A stretch of 64,000 nucleotides of DNA. Origin: Actinomadura mexicana. Its GTDB lineage: Bacteria > Actinomycetota > Actinomycetes > Streptosporangiales > Streptosporangiaceae. The notes below the pieces were generated by a model. The model ran no database searches. It was not told the origin of the DNA and was given only the letters and a program-made list of their open reading frames with translations. Made by a program: the position numbers and the translations under genes. Positions 31,787-39,939 of the stretch are shown here, one piece after another. Each line of letters opens with the position of its first letter. The stretch's first letter is position 1. Location: positions 806,001 to 870,000 of the forward strand of contig NZ_FZNP01000002.1 of assembly GCF_900188105.1 (NCBI RefSeq). Reading direction: 5' to 3'.

Positions 31787-31944
31787 CGGACCCGCGCCTC
31801 CCCTCCACCGGCGCCGCTCCCTCCGGTGCCGGTAACGTCGCAGGTCAAAAGCCGGTTGTGCAATGCAAAATCATGTGTTGCAAATCTGGCGCCGCGCCTG
31901 GTGCGCCCCATACTCTCCACGAATACCGGCACGAAAGTCCGGTT

Positions 31945-32210
31945 ACCTGCACCTGCTACCTGTTCGACGCGCCCGAGGGCCGCGCGCTGTTCTCGGGGAC
32001 CGCGTTCCCGACGGCGGCCGGATCTCCCTGCAGAACCTGCACGACTCGCGCGTCCCCGACTACGCCGCGAGCCTGGAACGACTCGCCGGGCTGGAGGTCG
32101 ACATGCTGCTGCCGGGCCACCGCGAGATCTCGCCCGCCCGCGCCGGACGGCGCCTGCGAACCGCGCGGGACGTCCTGCGCCGCGGCCTGCTCCCGGGGGG
32201 CACCCCATGA
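31945..32210 (+). pseudogene. Metallo-beta-lactamase-fold hydrolase relic
   Basis: Only the C-terminal third of an MBL-fold protein remains. One frame reads TCTCYLFDAPEGRALFSG, and after losing one base in the G run at 31995-31998 the next frame continues DRVPDGGRISLQNLHDSRVPDYAASLERLAGLEVDMLLPGHREISPARAGRR, including the PGH zinc-site motif. The HxHxDH-containing N-terminal part is missing. The relic still ends ATGA over the IclR start, so the gene was once the first in that operon. The AT-rich 31850-31890 stretch just upstream, with TTGCAA-type repeats, probably still serves as promoter. Confidence 0.7.
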
Positions 32211-33064
32211 CGACCGGCCAGGCCAAACCGCGGAACCAGTCGTCGTCGCTGCGCCGCGCGCTCGCCGTCCTCGACCTCGTCCGCGACGACGCCGACGGGC
32301 GCGGCGTGTCGCTGACCCGCATCGCCGACGACCTCGGCATCAGCAAGAGCACCGTGCTGCGGCTCGCGCAGCCGCTCATCGACGGCGACCTGCTCACCCG
32401 CGACCGCGAGACCGGCTGGTTCCGGCTCGGCCACGGCGCGCTGCGCCTCGGGCAGGCGTACCTGTCGTCGCTGGACATGCGGTCGGTCGCCGCCGACCCG
32501 CTCCGCCGCCTCCAGCACCTCGCGGGGGAGACGTGCCACCTCGTCGTCTACGAGGCCCCCGACGTCGTCTACATCGACAAGGTGGAGAACGAGCACAACG
32601 TCCGGATGGCGTCCCGCGTCGGGCTGCGGATGCCCGCCTACCGGACGGCCGTCGGCAAGGCCGTCCTCGCCTGGCTGGGCGAGGACGACCTCCAGGCGGC
32701 CGTCGCGGCCGGGATGCCGGCGCGCACCGAGCGGACGATCACCGACCCGGCGCGGCTGGCCGCGGAGCTGGAGCGGGTGCGCCTCTGCGGGTACGCCGTG
32801 GACGACCGGGAGAACGAGCCCGAGGTCCGCTGCGTCGCCGCGCCCGTCTTCGACCACACCGACCGGGCCGTGGGGGCGCTCAGCGTCTCGGGGCTGGCGT
32901 CCCGATTGACGCCGGCGCGGGTCAGGGAGGTCGGGCCGATGGTCGAGCGGGCGGGCCTGGAGATCTCCCGCGTGCTCGGCTCGTCCCGGCCGTCCCGCGG
33001 CCGGGACGGCCGGGGCCCTCACGCAACGTCCCGTCACGACCCGCAGGAAGGGAACCAGCCGTGA
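32207..33064 (+). CDS. IclR family transcriptional regulator
   Basis: A 285-residue regulator. The N-terminal winged helix is SLRRALAVLDLVRDDADGRGVSLTRIADDLGISKSTVLRLAQPLIDGDLLTRDRETGWFRLG. The C-terminal effector domain has HLVVYEAPDVVYIDKVENEHNVRMASRVGLRMPAYRTAVGKAVLAWL and the GYAVDDRENEPEVRCVAAPVFD segment containing the conserved Cys. It overlaps the MBL relic upstream (ATGA) and the deaminase downstream (GTGA), so it is co-transcribed with the pathway it probably controls. The effector is likely the amino-acid substrate or its keto acid. Confidence 0.9.
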   Translation: MTTGQAKPRNQSSSLRRALAVLDLVRDDADGRGVSLTRIADDLGISKSTVLRLAQPLIDGDLLTRDRETGWFRLGHGALRLGQAYLSSLDMRSVAADPLRRLQHLAGETCHLVVYEAPDVVYIDKVENEHNVRMASRVGLRMPAYRTAVGKAVLAWLGEDDLQAAVAAGMPARTERTITDPARLAAELERVRLCGYAVDDRENEPEVRCVAAPVFDHTDRAVGALSVSGLASRLTPARVREVGPMVERAGLEISRVLGSSRPSRGRDGRGPHATSRHDPQEGNQP

Positions 33065-34275
33065 GCCTCACCATTCCCGGCGAGCACGTCGACTGGCGGA
33101 CCAAGGGCCTCTGGGCGCCCGGTCCGCCCGTCTCCCTGGGAGAGTTCGCCGCCGCCCGGCACCCGCTGTTCGGCGGCCCGTTCACCTGGCCGGTGATGGT
33201 GGCGCGGCGGTCGGCGCTGGACCGCAACATCGCGGCCCTCGCCGCGTTCAGCCGGGAGCACGGGCTCGCGTTCGCGCCGCACGGCAAGACGTCCATGGCG
33301 CCGACGCTGTTCCAGGCCCAGCTCGACGCGGGCGCCTGGGGCATCACCGCCGCGACCGCCAACCAGGTGCTGGCCTACCGGACGTTCGGCGTCCCCCGCA
33401 TCCTGCTGGCCAACGAACTGCTCGATCCGACCGCGCTGCGCTGGCTCGGCGGCGAGATCGACCGCGGCATGCAGTTCCTGCTGTACGCCGACTCCGCCGA
33501 GGGCGTCGCGGCGATCTCCGCGGCGGCCGGTGAGCGCCCGTTCCGGGTGCTCGTCGAGCTCGGCCACGACAACGGCCGCACCGGCTGCCGCACGGTGGCG
33601 GAACTGGCCGCGGTCGCCCGCGCGGTCGCCGACGCGCCCGGCACGGAACTCGCCGGCGTCGCCGGGTACGAGGGCGGGCTGCCGGACGTCGCGGCGGCCG
33701 GTGCCTATCTCGGCGCGCTGCGCGACGCGACCGCCGAGCTGTCCCCGCTGCTCCCCCGCGACGTCGTCGTCACCGCCGGCGGCAGCGCCTACTTCGACCA
33801 GGTCGCCGAGAAGCTCGCGGGCGACTGGCTGCCCGGCCACGACCTGACCGTGGTGCTGCGCAGCGGCGCCTACGTCTCCCACGACGACGGCATCTACACC
33901 GACCGGACGCCGTTCAACCGCGTCCCCGGCTCGCTGGACGCCGCGCTGGAGATCTGGGCGCAGGTCACCTCCGTCCCGGAACCCGGCCTCGCGATCGTCG
34001 GGATGGGCAAGCGGGAGGCCCCCTACGACGCGGGCCTGCCGGTCCCGCTGCGGATCCGCAGGGCGGACGGGACGATCGCCCCCGCGGACGCCATGCGCGT
34101 CACCGGCACCAACGACCACCACGCCTACGTCGCGACGGGGGACGCCTCCGTGCGTCCGGGGGAGCTGATCTGCTTCGGCATCTCCCATCCCTGCACGGCC
34201 TTCGACAAATGGCAGGTCATCCCCGTCGTGGACGACGACCACACGGTGGTCGACCTGATCCGCACGTACTTCTGA
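33061..34275 (+). CDS. PLP/Zn-dependent amino acid deaminase (DSD1-like)
   Basis: A 404-residue fold-type III PLP enzyme of the D-serine dehydratase/D-threonine aldolase group. Near residue 75, FAPHGKTSMAPTLF carries the Schiff-base Lys. VLVELGHDNGRTGCRT and VVTAGGSAYFD bind the cofactor phosphate. Near the C-terminus NDHHAYV and ISHPCTAFDKW supply the His and Cys zinc ligands of DSD1 enzymes. It probably deaminates a D-hydroxyamino acid to a 2-oxo acid via an enamine. Coupling to IclR and linkage to RidA, which hydrolyses enamine/imine intermediates, support this role. Confidence 0.85.
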   Translation: MSLTIPGEHVDWRTKGLWAPGPPVSLGEFAAARHPLFGGPFTWPVMVARRSALDRNIAALAAFSREHGLAFAPHGKTSMAPTLFQAQLDAGAWGITAATANQVLAYRTFGVPRILLANELLDPTALRWLGGEIDRGMQFLLYADSAEGVAAISAAAGERPFRVLVELGHDNGRTGCRTVAELAAVARAVADAPGTELAGVAGYEGGLPDVAAAGAYLGALRDATAELSPLLPRDVVVTAGGSAYFDQVAEKLAGDWLPGHDLTVVLRSGAYVSHDDGIYTDRTPFNRVPGSLDAALEIWAQVTSVPEPGLAIVGMGKREAPYDAGLPVPLRIRRADGTIAPADAMRVTGTNDHHAYVATGDASVRPGELICFGISHPCTAFDKWQVIPVVDDDHTVVDLIRTYF

Positions 34276-34302
34276 GACCGGTACCTCCGAGAAGGGAACC
34301 CC

Positions 34303-35271
34303 ATGACCTCCCGCCTGGCACCGAGCCTCGACCTCGTCACGTTCGGCGAGACCATGGCGCGGCTGGAGAACCCCTCCGTCGGGCCGATGCGGCACGCCCG
34401 CTCGCTCGACCTCGGCATCGGCGGCGCCGAGTCGAACACGGCGATCGGGCTGTCGCGGCTCGGCGGCGGCGCGGCCTGGTTCGGCCGCGTCGGCGACGAC
34501 GAGTTCGGCCGGCTGATCACCACGGTGCTCGCCGGGGAGGGCGTCCGGGTCGGCCACGCGGTGGTGGACGGCACCGCGCCCACCGCGCTGCTGTTCAAGG
34601 AGCGCCGCTCGGGCACGCTCACCCGCGTCCAGTACTACCGGACGGGCAGCGCGGGCTCCCGGCTGCGCCCGTCCGACGTTCCGCACGACCTGATCCGGAC
34701 CGCGCGCGTCCTGCACGTCACCGGCATCACCGCCGCGATCGGCGACACCGCCCGCCAGGCCCTGGACGACGCCGTCGAGACCGCGCGGGACGCCGGCGTC
34801 CCCGTCTCCCTCGACCTCAACTACCGGTCGGCGCTGTGGACGCCCGCCGAGGCCGGGGAATGCCTGCACACCCTGGTCGAGCGCGCCGACCTGGTGTTCG
34901 CGACCGAGCAGGAGGCCCGCCTCGTCGTGCCGGGCGACGACCCGGGCGCGCTCGCCACCGCCCTGGCCGCGCTCGGCCCCCGCGACGTCCTCGTCAAGCG
35001 GGGCGCCGCCGGGGTGGTCGCGTTCTGCGAGGGGCGGCTGCACGTCCGGCCCGCCCACCGGGTCCCCGTCGTGGACCCGGTCGGCGCCGGGGACGCGTTC
35101 GCCGCCGGCTACCTCGCCGAGTTCGCCCGCGGCCTGCCCGTCGCCGCGCGCCTGGCCACCGCCACGGCCGCGGGCGCGTTCGCCGTCACCGTCCGCGGCG
35201 ACTGGGAGGGCCTGCCCAGCCGCGCCGATCTGGAACTCCTGGAAACCGCAGAGCACGACGTCACCCGATGA
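34303..35271 (+). CDS. PfkB family sugar kinase (KDG kinase-like)
   Basis: A 322-residue ribokinase-fold kinase. FGETMARLENPSVGPMRHARSLDLGIGGAESNTAIGLSRLGGGAAWFGRVGDDEFG holds the first PfkB signature with the GG hinge. VPVVDPVGAGDAFAAGYLAEF is the second, with the catalytic Asp in GAGD. RVQYYRTGSAGSRL near residue 108 is the substrate region common to 2-keto-3-deoxygluconate kinases. An AAGGGAA ribosome binding site precedes the ATG. Within this operon it may phosphorylate the keto acid or sugar acid made by the pathway, which is inferred. Confidence 0.87.
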   Translation: MTSRLAPSLDLVTFGETMARLENPSVGPMRHARSLDLGIGGAESNTAIGLSRLGGGAAWFGRVGDDEFGRLITTVLAGEGVRVGHAVVDGTAPTALLFKERRSGTLTRVQYYRTGSAGSRLRPSDVPHDLIRTARVLHVTGITAAIGDTARQALDDAVETARDAGVPVSLDLNYRSALWTPAEAGECLHTLVERADLVFATEQEARLVVPGDDPGALATALAALGPRDVLVKRGAAGVVAFCEGRLHVRPAHRVPVVDPVGAGDAFAAGYLAEFARGLPVAARLATATAAGAFAVTVRGDWEGLPSRADLELLETAEHDVTR

Positions 35272-35348
35272 GCGGTGTCATCGATAAGCAGGGTCATCCG
35301 ATGAGCGGGGTGACCCGAAGAGCGACTCGACCAGCCGAGGAGACAGAC

Positions 35349-35732
35349 ATGAGCAAGCGCGAACTTCACAGCGCGGACTCCGCCCCGCCCGTCGGCACCT
35401 ACTCGCAGGCTCTCGTGGTCGGCGACTTCGTGTACACGTCCGGGATGGGGCCGCTCGACCCGAAGACCGGCGAGATCGTCGGCACGGACGTCGCCGCGCA
35501 GACCCGGCAGACCCTCGCCAACCTGGCCGCGATCCTGCGCGAACATGGGCTGGGCCTGGACGACGTGGTGAAGTCGACCGTCCACCTCCAGGACCTCCAC
35601 CGCGACTTCGCCGCCTACGACGAGGTCTACCGGGAGCACTTCACCAAGCCCTACCCGGTGCGCACCACCGTGGGCTCCGAGCTGATGAACATCCTCGTCG
35701 AGATCGATTTCGTCGCCTACAAGAAGAGCTGA
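35349..35732 (+). CDS. ridA: RidA family enamine/imine deaminase
   Basis: A 127-residue trimeric RidA-like protein. APPVGTYSQALVVGDFVYTSGMGPLDPKTGEIVG and the invariant Arg near residue 103 (KPYPVRTTVGSELMNILVEIDFVAYKK) are present. RidA hydrolyses reactive 2-aminoacrylate-type enamines released by PLP dehydratases such as the deaminase upstream. GAGGAGAC precedes the ATG. The 77-nt gap from the kinase contains an imperfect direct repeat of GATGAGCGG at 35269 and 35299, of unknown meaning. Confidence 0.9.
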   Translation: MSKRELHSADSAPPVGTYSQALVVGDFVYTSGMGPLDPKTGEIVGTDVAAQTRQTLANLAAILREHGLGLDDVVKSTVHLQDLHRDFAAYDEVYREHFTKPYPVRTTVGSELMNILVEIDFVAYKKS

Positions 35733-35855
35733 CGGAGGTCCCTTTCCGCCATGAATAAGACTTCTGCCTGACGCCCCCACGGTCGGGCACTACGCCTGCG
35801 GCCTGTGCCCGCGGCCCGTCTCGACCGCGTCCAGCCCGCCGGGCATGATGGCCAC

Positions 35856-36167
35856 ATGAACGCCTGGATCACCGTCGTCACGTACGAGAACGTCCGCGGC
35901 TGCCCGGGGCCCGCCGCCGCGCTGCGGGGTTGACTGCGTGACCGCGGCATCGACTGGATGCCCTTCCAGGGCGACGAGGTCACGATAGGGCTGGCCTGCG
36001 GGCGGGACGAGGACGGACGCCCGCGCGGCTGGTACAGCGTCCGCGTGCGGGCCGACGCCCTCCGGTGCCTCGGTCTGCATCCCGACCAGCCCGCGTCCCG
36101 GGTCGCCGGTCCTTCTCCTCCGGCCTGGTGGCACGCCGCCGCGGAGCGCGCGGCGCGCTCGTGGTGA
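35856..36167 (+). pseudogene. Small ORF interrupted by one in-frame UGA
   Basis: MNAWITVVTYENVRGCPGPAAALRG, then TGA at 35931-35933, then in the same frame LRDRGIDWMPFQGDEVTIGLACGRDEDGRPRGWYSVRVRADALRCLGLHPDQPASRV to a TGA at 36165. Both halves have coding character and no indel separates them, so a single CGA/TGG-to-TGA change is the simplest reading. No family is recognised. Sequencing error, recent pseudogenisation or read-through are all possible. Confidence 0.45.
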
Positions 36168-36168
36168 C

Positions 36169-36358
36169 TCAGCCGTCCGCGGCCGAGAGGCGGCGGGCGA
36201 ACATCGGGATGATGATCGCCGCGTCCTGGAAGACGTTGCGCGCCACACCCCGCGGCGTCACGGTGAAGACCTGGAGGGTGTGCAACCGGTACGCGCCCTC
36301 GGACCACCGGTACGCGACAAGGGCCGGCTGCCCGTTGGCGAACGTCCGCGCGCGGCGG
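36169..36358 (-). pseudogene. C-terminal relic of an ECF sigma factor (SigJ/ECF41 type)
   Basis: The minus strand reads RTFANGQPALVAYRWSEGAYRLHTLQVFTVTPRGVARNVFQDAAIIIPMF to a stop at 36169. It matches the SnoaL-like C-terminal extension of ECF41/SigJ sigma factors (NGQPA..AY....G.YR...L.V..VT..GIAR...F.D). Regions 2 and 4 are absent upstream. The 5' boundary lies at the hairpin at 36367, so a deletion joined this tail to the terminator of the M20 gene. Confidence 0.65.
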
Positions 36359-36366
36359 AGAACGAG

Positions 36367-36394
36367 AAGGGGCCCGGCGTGAACCGGGCCCCTT
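36367..36394 (-). terminator. Hairpin terminator of the M20 amidohydrolase gene
   Basis: AAGGGGCCCGG, loop CGTGAA, CCGGGCCCCTT: a perfect 11-bp stem 42 nt downstream of the minus-strand gene that ends at 36436. Confidence 0.75.
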
Positions 36395-36435
36395 GGCCGT
36401 GATCGATGAGAAGGCGATCGCGGCCGGTCGGTGCG

Positions 36436-37677
36436 TCAGGCCTCAGACCGCGACCGGTCCAGAGCCGTCAGCGCCGTGTGCACCAGCAGCCGGACGCCGA
36501 GCGCGATGCAGCTCTCGTCGACGTCGAAGCCCCCCTGGTGAAGGTCGTACTTCGGCGTGCCGGGCCTGCGCACGCCGAAGCGCCCGAGGGCGCCCCCGAC
36601 CAGTTCGAGGTACAGGGCGAAGTCCTCCCCGCCGATGCTCTGCCCGGTGGGGTTGATCTTGTCCTCGCCGAGCGCCAGACGACCGGAGTCCCGGAGGATC
36701 CGCACGCTCGTCGCCTCGTTGATCGTGGGCGGCAGGTTGATCGAGGTGATCAGCTGTGCCTCGACCTTGTAGAGCCCGGCCAGGTGGTCGAGCAGCCTCG
36801 GCAGCTCGGCCAGCGCCAGCCGCCGGTCCTGCGGGTCCAGGCAGCGGAGCGTCCCCTCAAGGAACCCCTCGGTGGGGATCGCGTTCGCCGCCGAGCCCGC
36901 CTCGACGCGGCCCCAGCCCAGCACGTGGGCGGAACGCGCGTCGATCTCGCGCGACAGCACCGCCGGCAGGCCGGTCGCGATGGCCGCCAGAGCCGTGATC
37001 AGGTCGGCGGTCAGGTGCGGCCGCGCGGTGTGCCCGCCCGGCCCGGTGACCTCCACCCGGATCCTGTCGTAGGACGCCGTGATCGCCCCGGTCCGCAGAC
37101 CGAGGAATCCGACCTCCTGCGCCGGATCGCAGTGCAGCGCGAAGATGCGCTCCACCCCGTCCAGAGCCCCGGCGTCGATCACGTTCCGCGCGCCGCCGGG
37201 GTACTCCTCGCCGGGCTGGAAGATTAGCCGCACCGTTCCGCGAAGCAGGCCGGCCTCGGCCAGCATCGCCAGGAAGCGGGCCGTGCCCAGCAGCATGGTG
37301 GTGTGGACGTCGTGGCCGCAGTTGTGCGCGACGCCCGGCACCGTCGAGCGGTACGGGACGTCCTTGGTGTCGTGCTGGGGCAGCGCGTCGATGTCCGCGC
37401 GCAGCGCGATCATTGGGCCGTCGCCCCCGCGGATGTCGCAGATGACGCCGGTACCGCTGGGCAGGACCCACGGCCGGAGGCCGATCGCGGTCAGGAACTC
37501 GACGATGGCCGTGGTCGTGCGGTGCTCCTTGAACGCCACTTCCGGGTGCGCGTGCAGGTCGCGGCGGAAGCCGATCAGCTGCTGCTCGCACCGGGAGAGG
37601 TATTCGTCGACCCGGAGCCTCAGGCTGCCGGGGTCGAAACCGGGCGCGTTATCGCCCGGAGTCCATATCTTGGACAT
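36436..37677 (-). CDS. M20 family amidohydrolase (N-acyl-amino-acid/hippurate hydrolase type)
   Basis: A 413-residue di-metal amidohydrolase. The motifs are RRDLHAHPEVAFKEHRTT, ALRADIDALPQHDTKDVPYRST, AHNCGHDVHTTMLLG (Cys and His metal ligands), IFQPGEEYPGGARNVID (catalytic Glu-Glu) and the final His in TGQSIGGEDFALY...KYDLHQGGFDVDE. The family removes acyl groups from amino acids or indole conjugates. AAGGAAGGAC lies just before the ATG. It faces the deaminase operon and could supply free amino acid to it; that link is inferred. Confidence 0.88.
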   Translation of the reverse strand: MSKIWTPGDNAPGFDPGSLRLRVDEYLSRCEQQLIGFRRDLHAHPEVAFKEHRTTTAIVEFLTAIGLRPWVLPSGTGVICDIRGGDGPMIALRADIDALPQHDTKDVPYRSTVPGVAHNCGHDVHTTMLLGTARFLAMLAEAGLLRGTVRLIFQPGEEYPGGARNVIDAGALDGVERIFALHCDPAQEVGFLGLRTGAITASYDRIRVEVTGPGGHTARPHLTADLITALAAIATGLPAVLSREIDARSAHVLGWGRVEAGSAANAIPTEGFLEGTLRCLDPQDRRLALAELPRLLDHLAGLYKVEAQLITSINLPPTINEATSVRILRDSGRLALGEDKINPTGQSIGGEDFALYLELVGGALGRFGVRRPGTPKYDLHQGGFDVDESCIALGVRLLVHTALTALDRSRSEA

Positions 37678-38221
37678 GGTGTCCTTCCTTTGTTTGGTTT
37701 GTCGCGTGACGTCTGAAGATCGCCACGGGGAGTACCGTACACCGATTAGGCGGATTCACAACAGGCCTCGCCCTCGGCGCGCGAAGGGCATTGCGAACCG
37801 GCCAGACAGCGCAATTTAGGTAGAATCGGACTTTGTTCTCGCAAAGTGCCCTGGGCAGGAAAAGGCCATCCATTCCGTGAACGAGAAGCGGCCTGGAGAA
37901 GGGTCCGCTGGGCGCGGGTAGTTTCGCCACCACGAGCTCGTAGGAGTGGTCGACCAGCTCCCCATCTCCTCGCCGGGCACCGAGCCGTCGAGGGGCGTGG
38001 TCGCCGCCACCGGCTTCATCCCGGTACCCGCCGGCCGGGCCCGCCGCCCGCCGGCGCCGGCGCCGCCACCGAGGCGCCCGGTCGATCAGGTCGCCGCGCA
38101 GGCCCTCGGGCAGCGTGCGGCCCTGCCCGGTCACGCGGAGGCAATGACCTGACCAAACCCGTAACGAGGGGCACTCGCGGCGCCACCGGCGGGTACTCCG
38201 GCTACGAGCCGCGATCGGGGG
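37678..38221. other. Gene-poor region with one recognisable relic
   Basis: The first 180 nt are unusually AT-rich (for example 37801-37850) and probably hold the promoter of the M20 gene. The rest contains the YjbR relic at 37910-38019 and GC-rich sequence with no supported gene. Confidence 0.5.
37910..38019 (-). pseudogene. MmcQ/YjbR (DUF419) C-terminal relic
   Basis: The minus strand reads MKPVAATTPLDGSVPGEEM in one frame, then GELVDHSYELVVAKLPAP in the next. Together they resemble the YjbR family ending (ELV.DSY.LVVAKLP). A one-base shift near 37960-37970 separates them and the N-terminal half is missing. An intact YjbR gene is at 52336. Confidence 0.5.
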
Positions 38222-39232
38222 GTGGAGGCGGTGCGCATCCGAGGACCCGTCGCCCCCATGGCCGCGACCGCCGTCGACCGCATCCCGCAGGAAAGGGCCT
38301 GCTCAGGCGGCTGCCGCTACGAACCGAAATTCGACGGATTCCGCTGCGTCGCCCGCGTGAGCGAGGAAGGCGGTGTACAGCTCTGGTCACGCCGCCTCAA
38401 GCGCCTGGACGCGGCCTTTCCGGAAATCGTCTCTGCCGTCTCCGGAACCCTTCCGCCCGGCACGGTCGTGGACGGCGAGATCGTCCGCTGGGGAGGCGAC
38501 GGCCGTCTGGACTTCGCCGCCCTCCAACGCCGCCACGTCACACGCCGCACCGGCTCCCCGATCACTGAGCCGTGCCACTACGTCGTCTTCGACGTCCTGG
38601 AGACCGGCGGGACGGACTACCGCTCCGCCCCCCTCTCCTCCCGCCGGGCCGAACTGGAGCGCCTCCTGCACGACCTTCCCGGCACGTCCCGCATCGTCCT
38701 CTGCCCGCAACTGCGCGACGTGGGCGAAGCCCGCCTGTGGTTCGAGATCCTCGTCGCGCAGGGCATCGAGGGCCTGGTCGTGAAGGCCGCGGACGGCACC
38801 TACAAGGAGGGGAAGCGCGGCTGGTGGAAGGTGAAGCACCGCACCACGACCGAGGCGATCATCGGCGGGGTGACCGGCACCCTCGAACAGCCGCAGGACC
38901 TGCTCCTGGGCAGGTACACCACCGCCGGGAGGCTGCGAGTGGTCGCCCGCACCACACCGCTCGACCCTCGGGCGCGCACGGCGCTGACCGGCGCCCTGTC
39001 CCGTGCGGGCGCGGACCACCCCTGGCCGGAGCCCCTGCCCGCAGGCTGGGCCGGCGGCCTCCCCGCCACCAGGGAGCCGATCCACTACACCCGCGTGACA
39101 CCGGACACTGTCGCGGAAATCAGCGTGGACGCCGCAGTGGAACACGGCCGCTGGCGCCACCCCGCCCGCTTCGTCCGACTGAGAACCGATCTGACCTCTG
39201 ACGACGTCCCCCAAGACCTGAACCTGACCTGA
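38222..39232 (+). CDS. ATP-dependent DNA ligase, LigC-like
   Basis: A 336-residue minimal ligase. Motif I EPKFDGFR holds the adenylated Lys. VVDGEIVRW is motif III-like, GIEGLVVK motif IV and GWWKVKHRTT motif V. An OB-fold domain follows from about residue 225 (GRLRVVARTT...EISVDAAVEHGRWRHPARFVRLRTDL). There is no N-terminal DNA-binding, polymerase or nuclease domain, so it resembles the LigC accessory ligases of mycobacteria used in base-excision or end-joining repair. GTG start; Ku and LigD are not in this window. Confidence 0.88.
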   Translation: MEAVRIRGPVAPMAATAVDRIPQERACSGGCRYEPKFDGFRCVARVSEEGGVQLWSRRLKRLDAAFPEIVSAVSGTLPPGTVVDGEIVRWGGDGRLDFAALQRRHVTRRTGSPITEPCHYVVFDVLETGGTDYRSAPLSSRRAELERLLHDLPGTSRIVLCPQLRDVGEARLWFEILVAQGIEGLVVKAADGTYKEGKRGWWKVKHRTTTEAIIGGVTGTLEQPQDLLLGRYTTAGRLRVVARTTPLDPRARTALTGALSRAGADHPWPEPLPAGWAGGLPATREPIHYTRVTPDTVAEISVDAAVEHGRWRHPARFVRLRTDLTSDDVPQDLNLT

Positions 39233-39267
39233 CCTCGAAAGGCTCGACGGCCGTGCTGCCGGCCCGG

Positions 39268-39858
39268 TCAGGCGGTCCTGGCGGGACGGCCGAGTCCGGC
39301 GAGATGGAAGGCGATGATCTCGCGCATCCGCGCCGGGGTGGTCACGTGGGGGTGGGTCGCGGCGTGGACGGCCAGGCCGTCGACAAGCGCGTGCAGCCGG
39401 TCGGTCTCGTACTCCACGGCGGGTTCGGGAACGTCCAGGGAGCGTGCGAGGGAGCGGCAGCCCTCGCGCAGGAGGTCGTACCCTTCGCTCTGCAGGGCCC
39501 GCAGCTTCGGATCGACCATCGCGCGGGCGGTGAAGGCCAGCCATACCCGGTTCTCGACGGCCCGCTCCTCGTCCATCGGCAGCAGTTCGGCCAGGACCAG
39601 CTCGGCGCGGCGACGCGGATCGGGCTCGGGGGGAAGCGCCGCCATCCGCTGCTCGATCCGCTCGATGATCGCGCGCAGGGTGAACGCCAGCAGCTCGGAC
39701 TGCGTGGCGAAGTAGTGCCGCAGCGAACCCATCGACAGCCCGGCCTCGCTCGCCACGTTGCGGACCGAGGCCCGGTCCAGCCCGTCGCGCAGGATCACCC
39801 GCCACACCGCCGCCGCCACGTCCCGGCGCCGTTGCTCACCGTCCACCACTCGAGGCAT
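39268..39858 (-). CDS. TetR family regulator
   Basis: A 196-residue repressor. The helix-turn-helix is RRRDVAAAVWRVILRDGLDRASVRNVASEAGLSMGSLRHYFATQSELLAFTLRAI, and the C-terminal ligand domain resembles the TetR_C_6/BetI-like group (VWLAFTARAMVDPKLRALQ...LHALVDGLAVHA). It diverges from a CPBP-like membrane gene with two near-identical dyads in the 81-nt gap, so autorepression plus control of that gene is likely. Confidence 0.9.
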   Translation of the reverse strand: MPRVVDGEQRRRDVAAAVWRVILRDGLDRASVRNVASEAGLSMGSLRHYFATQSELLAFTLRAIIERIEQRMAALPPEPDPRRRAELVLAELLPMDEERAVENRVWLAFTARAMVDPKLRALQSEGYDLLREGCRSLARSLDVPEPAVEYETDRLHALVDGLAVHAATHPHVTTPARMREIIAFHLAGLGRPARTA

Positions 39859-39866
39859 CCCCTATT

Positions 39867-39916
39867 AGTAGCACAGTCGTGCTACTATCCGCCGGAAGTA
39901 GCACAGTTGTACTACT
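39867..39916. promoter_or_regulatory. Twin TetR operators
   Basis: Two 20-bp dyads spaced 30 nt start to start. Site 1 (39867-39886) is AGTAGCAC-AGTC-GTGCTACT, perfect 8-bp arms. Site 2 (39897-39916) is AGTAGCAC-AGTT-GTACTACT, one mismatch. They fill the gap between the TetR gene and the divergent membrane gene. Confidence 0.8.
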
Positions 39917-39939
39917 AAGCCTCGAACGGAGACCTGCCG

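Noticed and set aside
35931..35933. Selenocysteine codon
   Set aside because: No selenoprotein family match and no convincing SECIS-like hairpin after the UGA; pseudogene or error is simpler.
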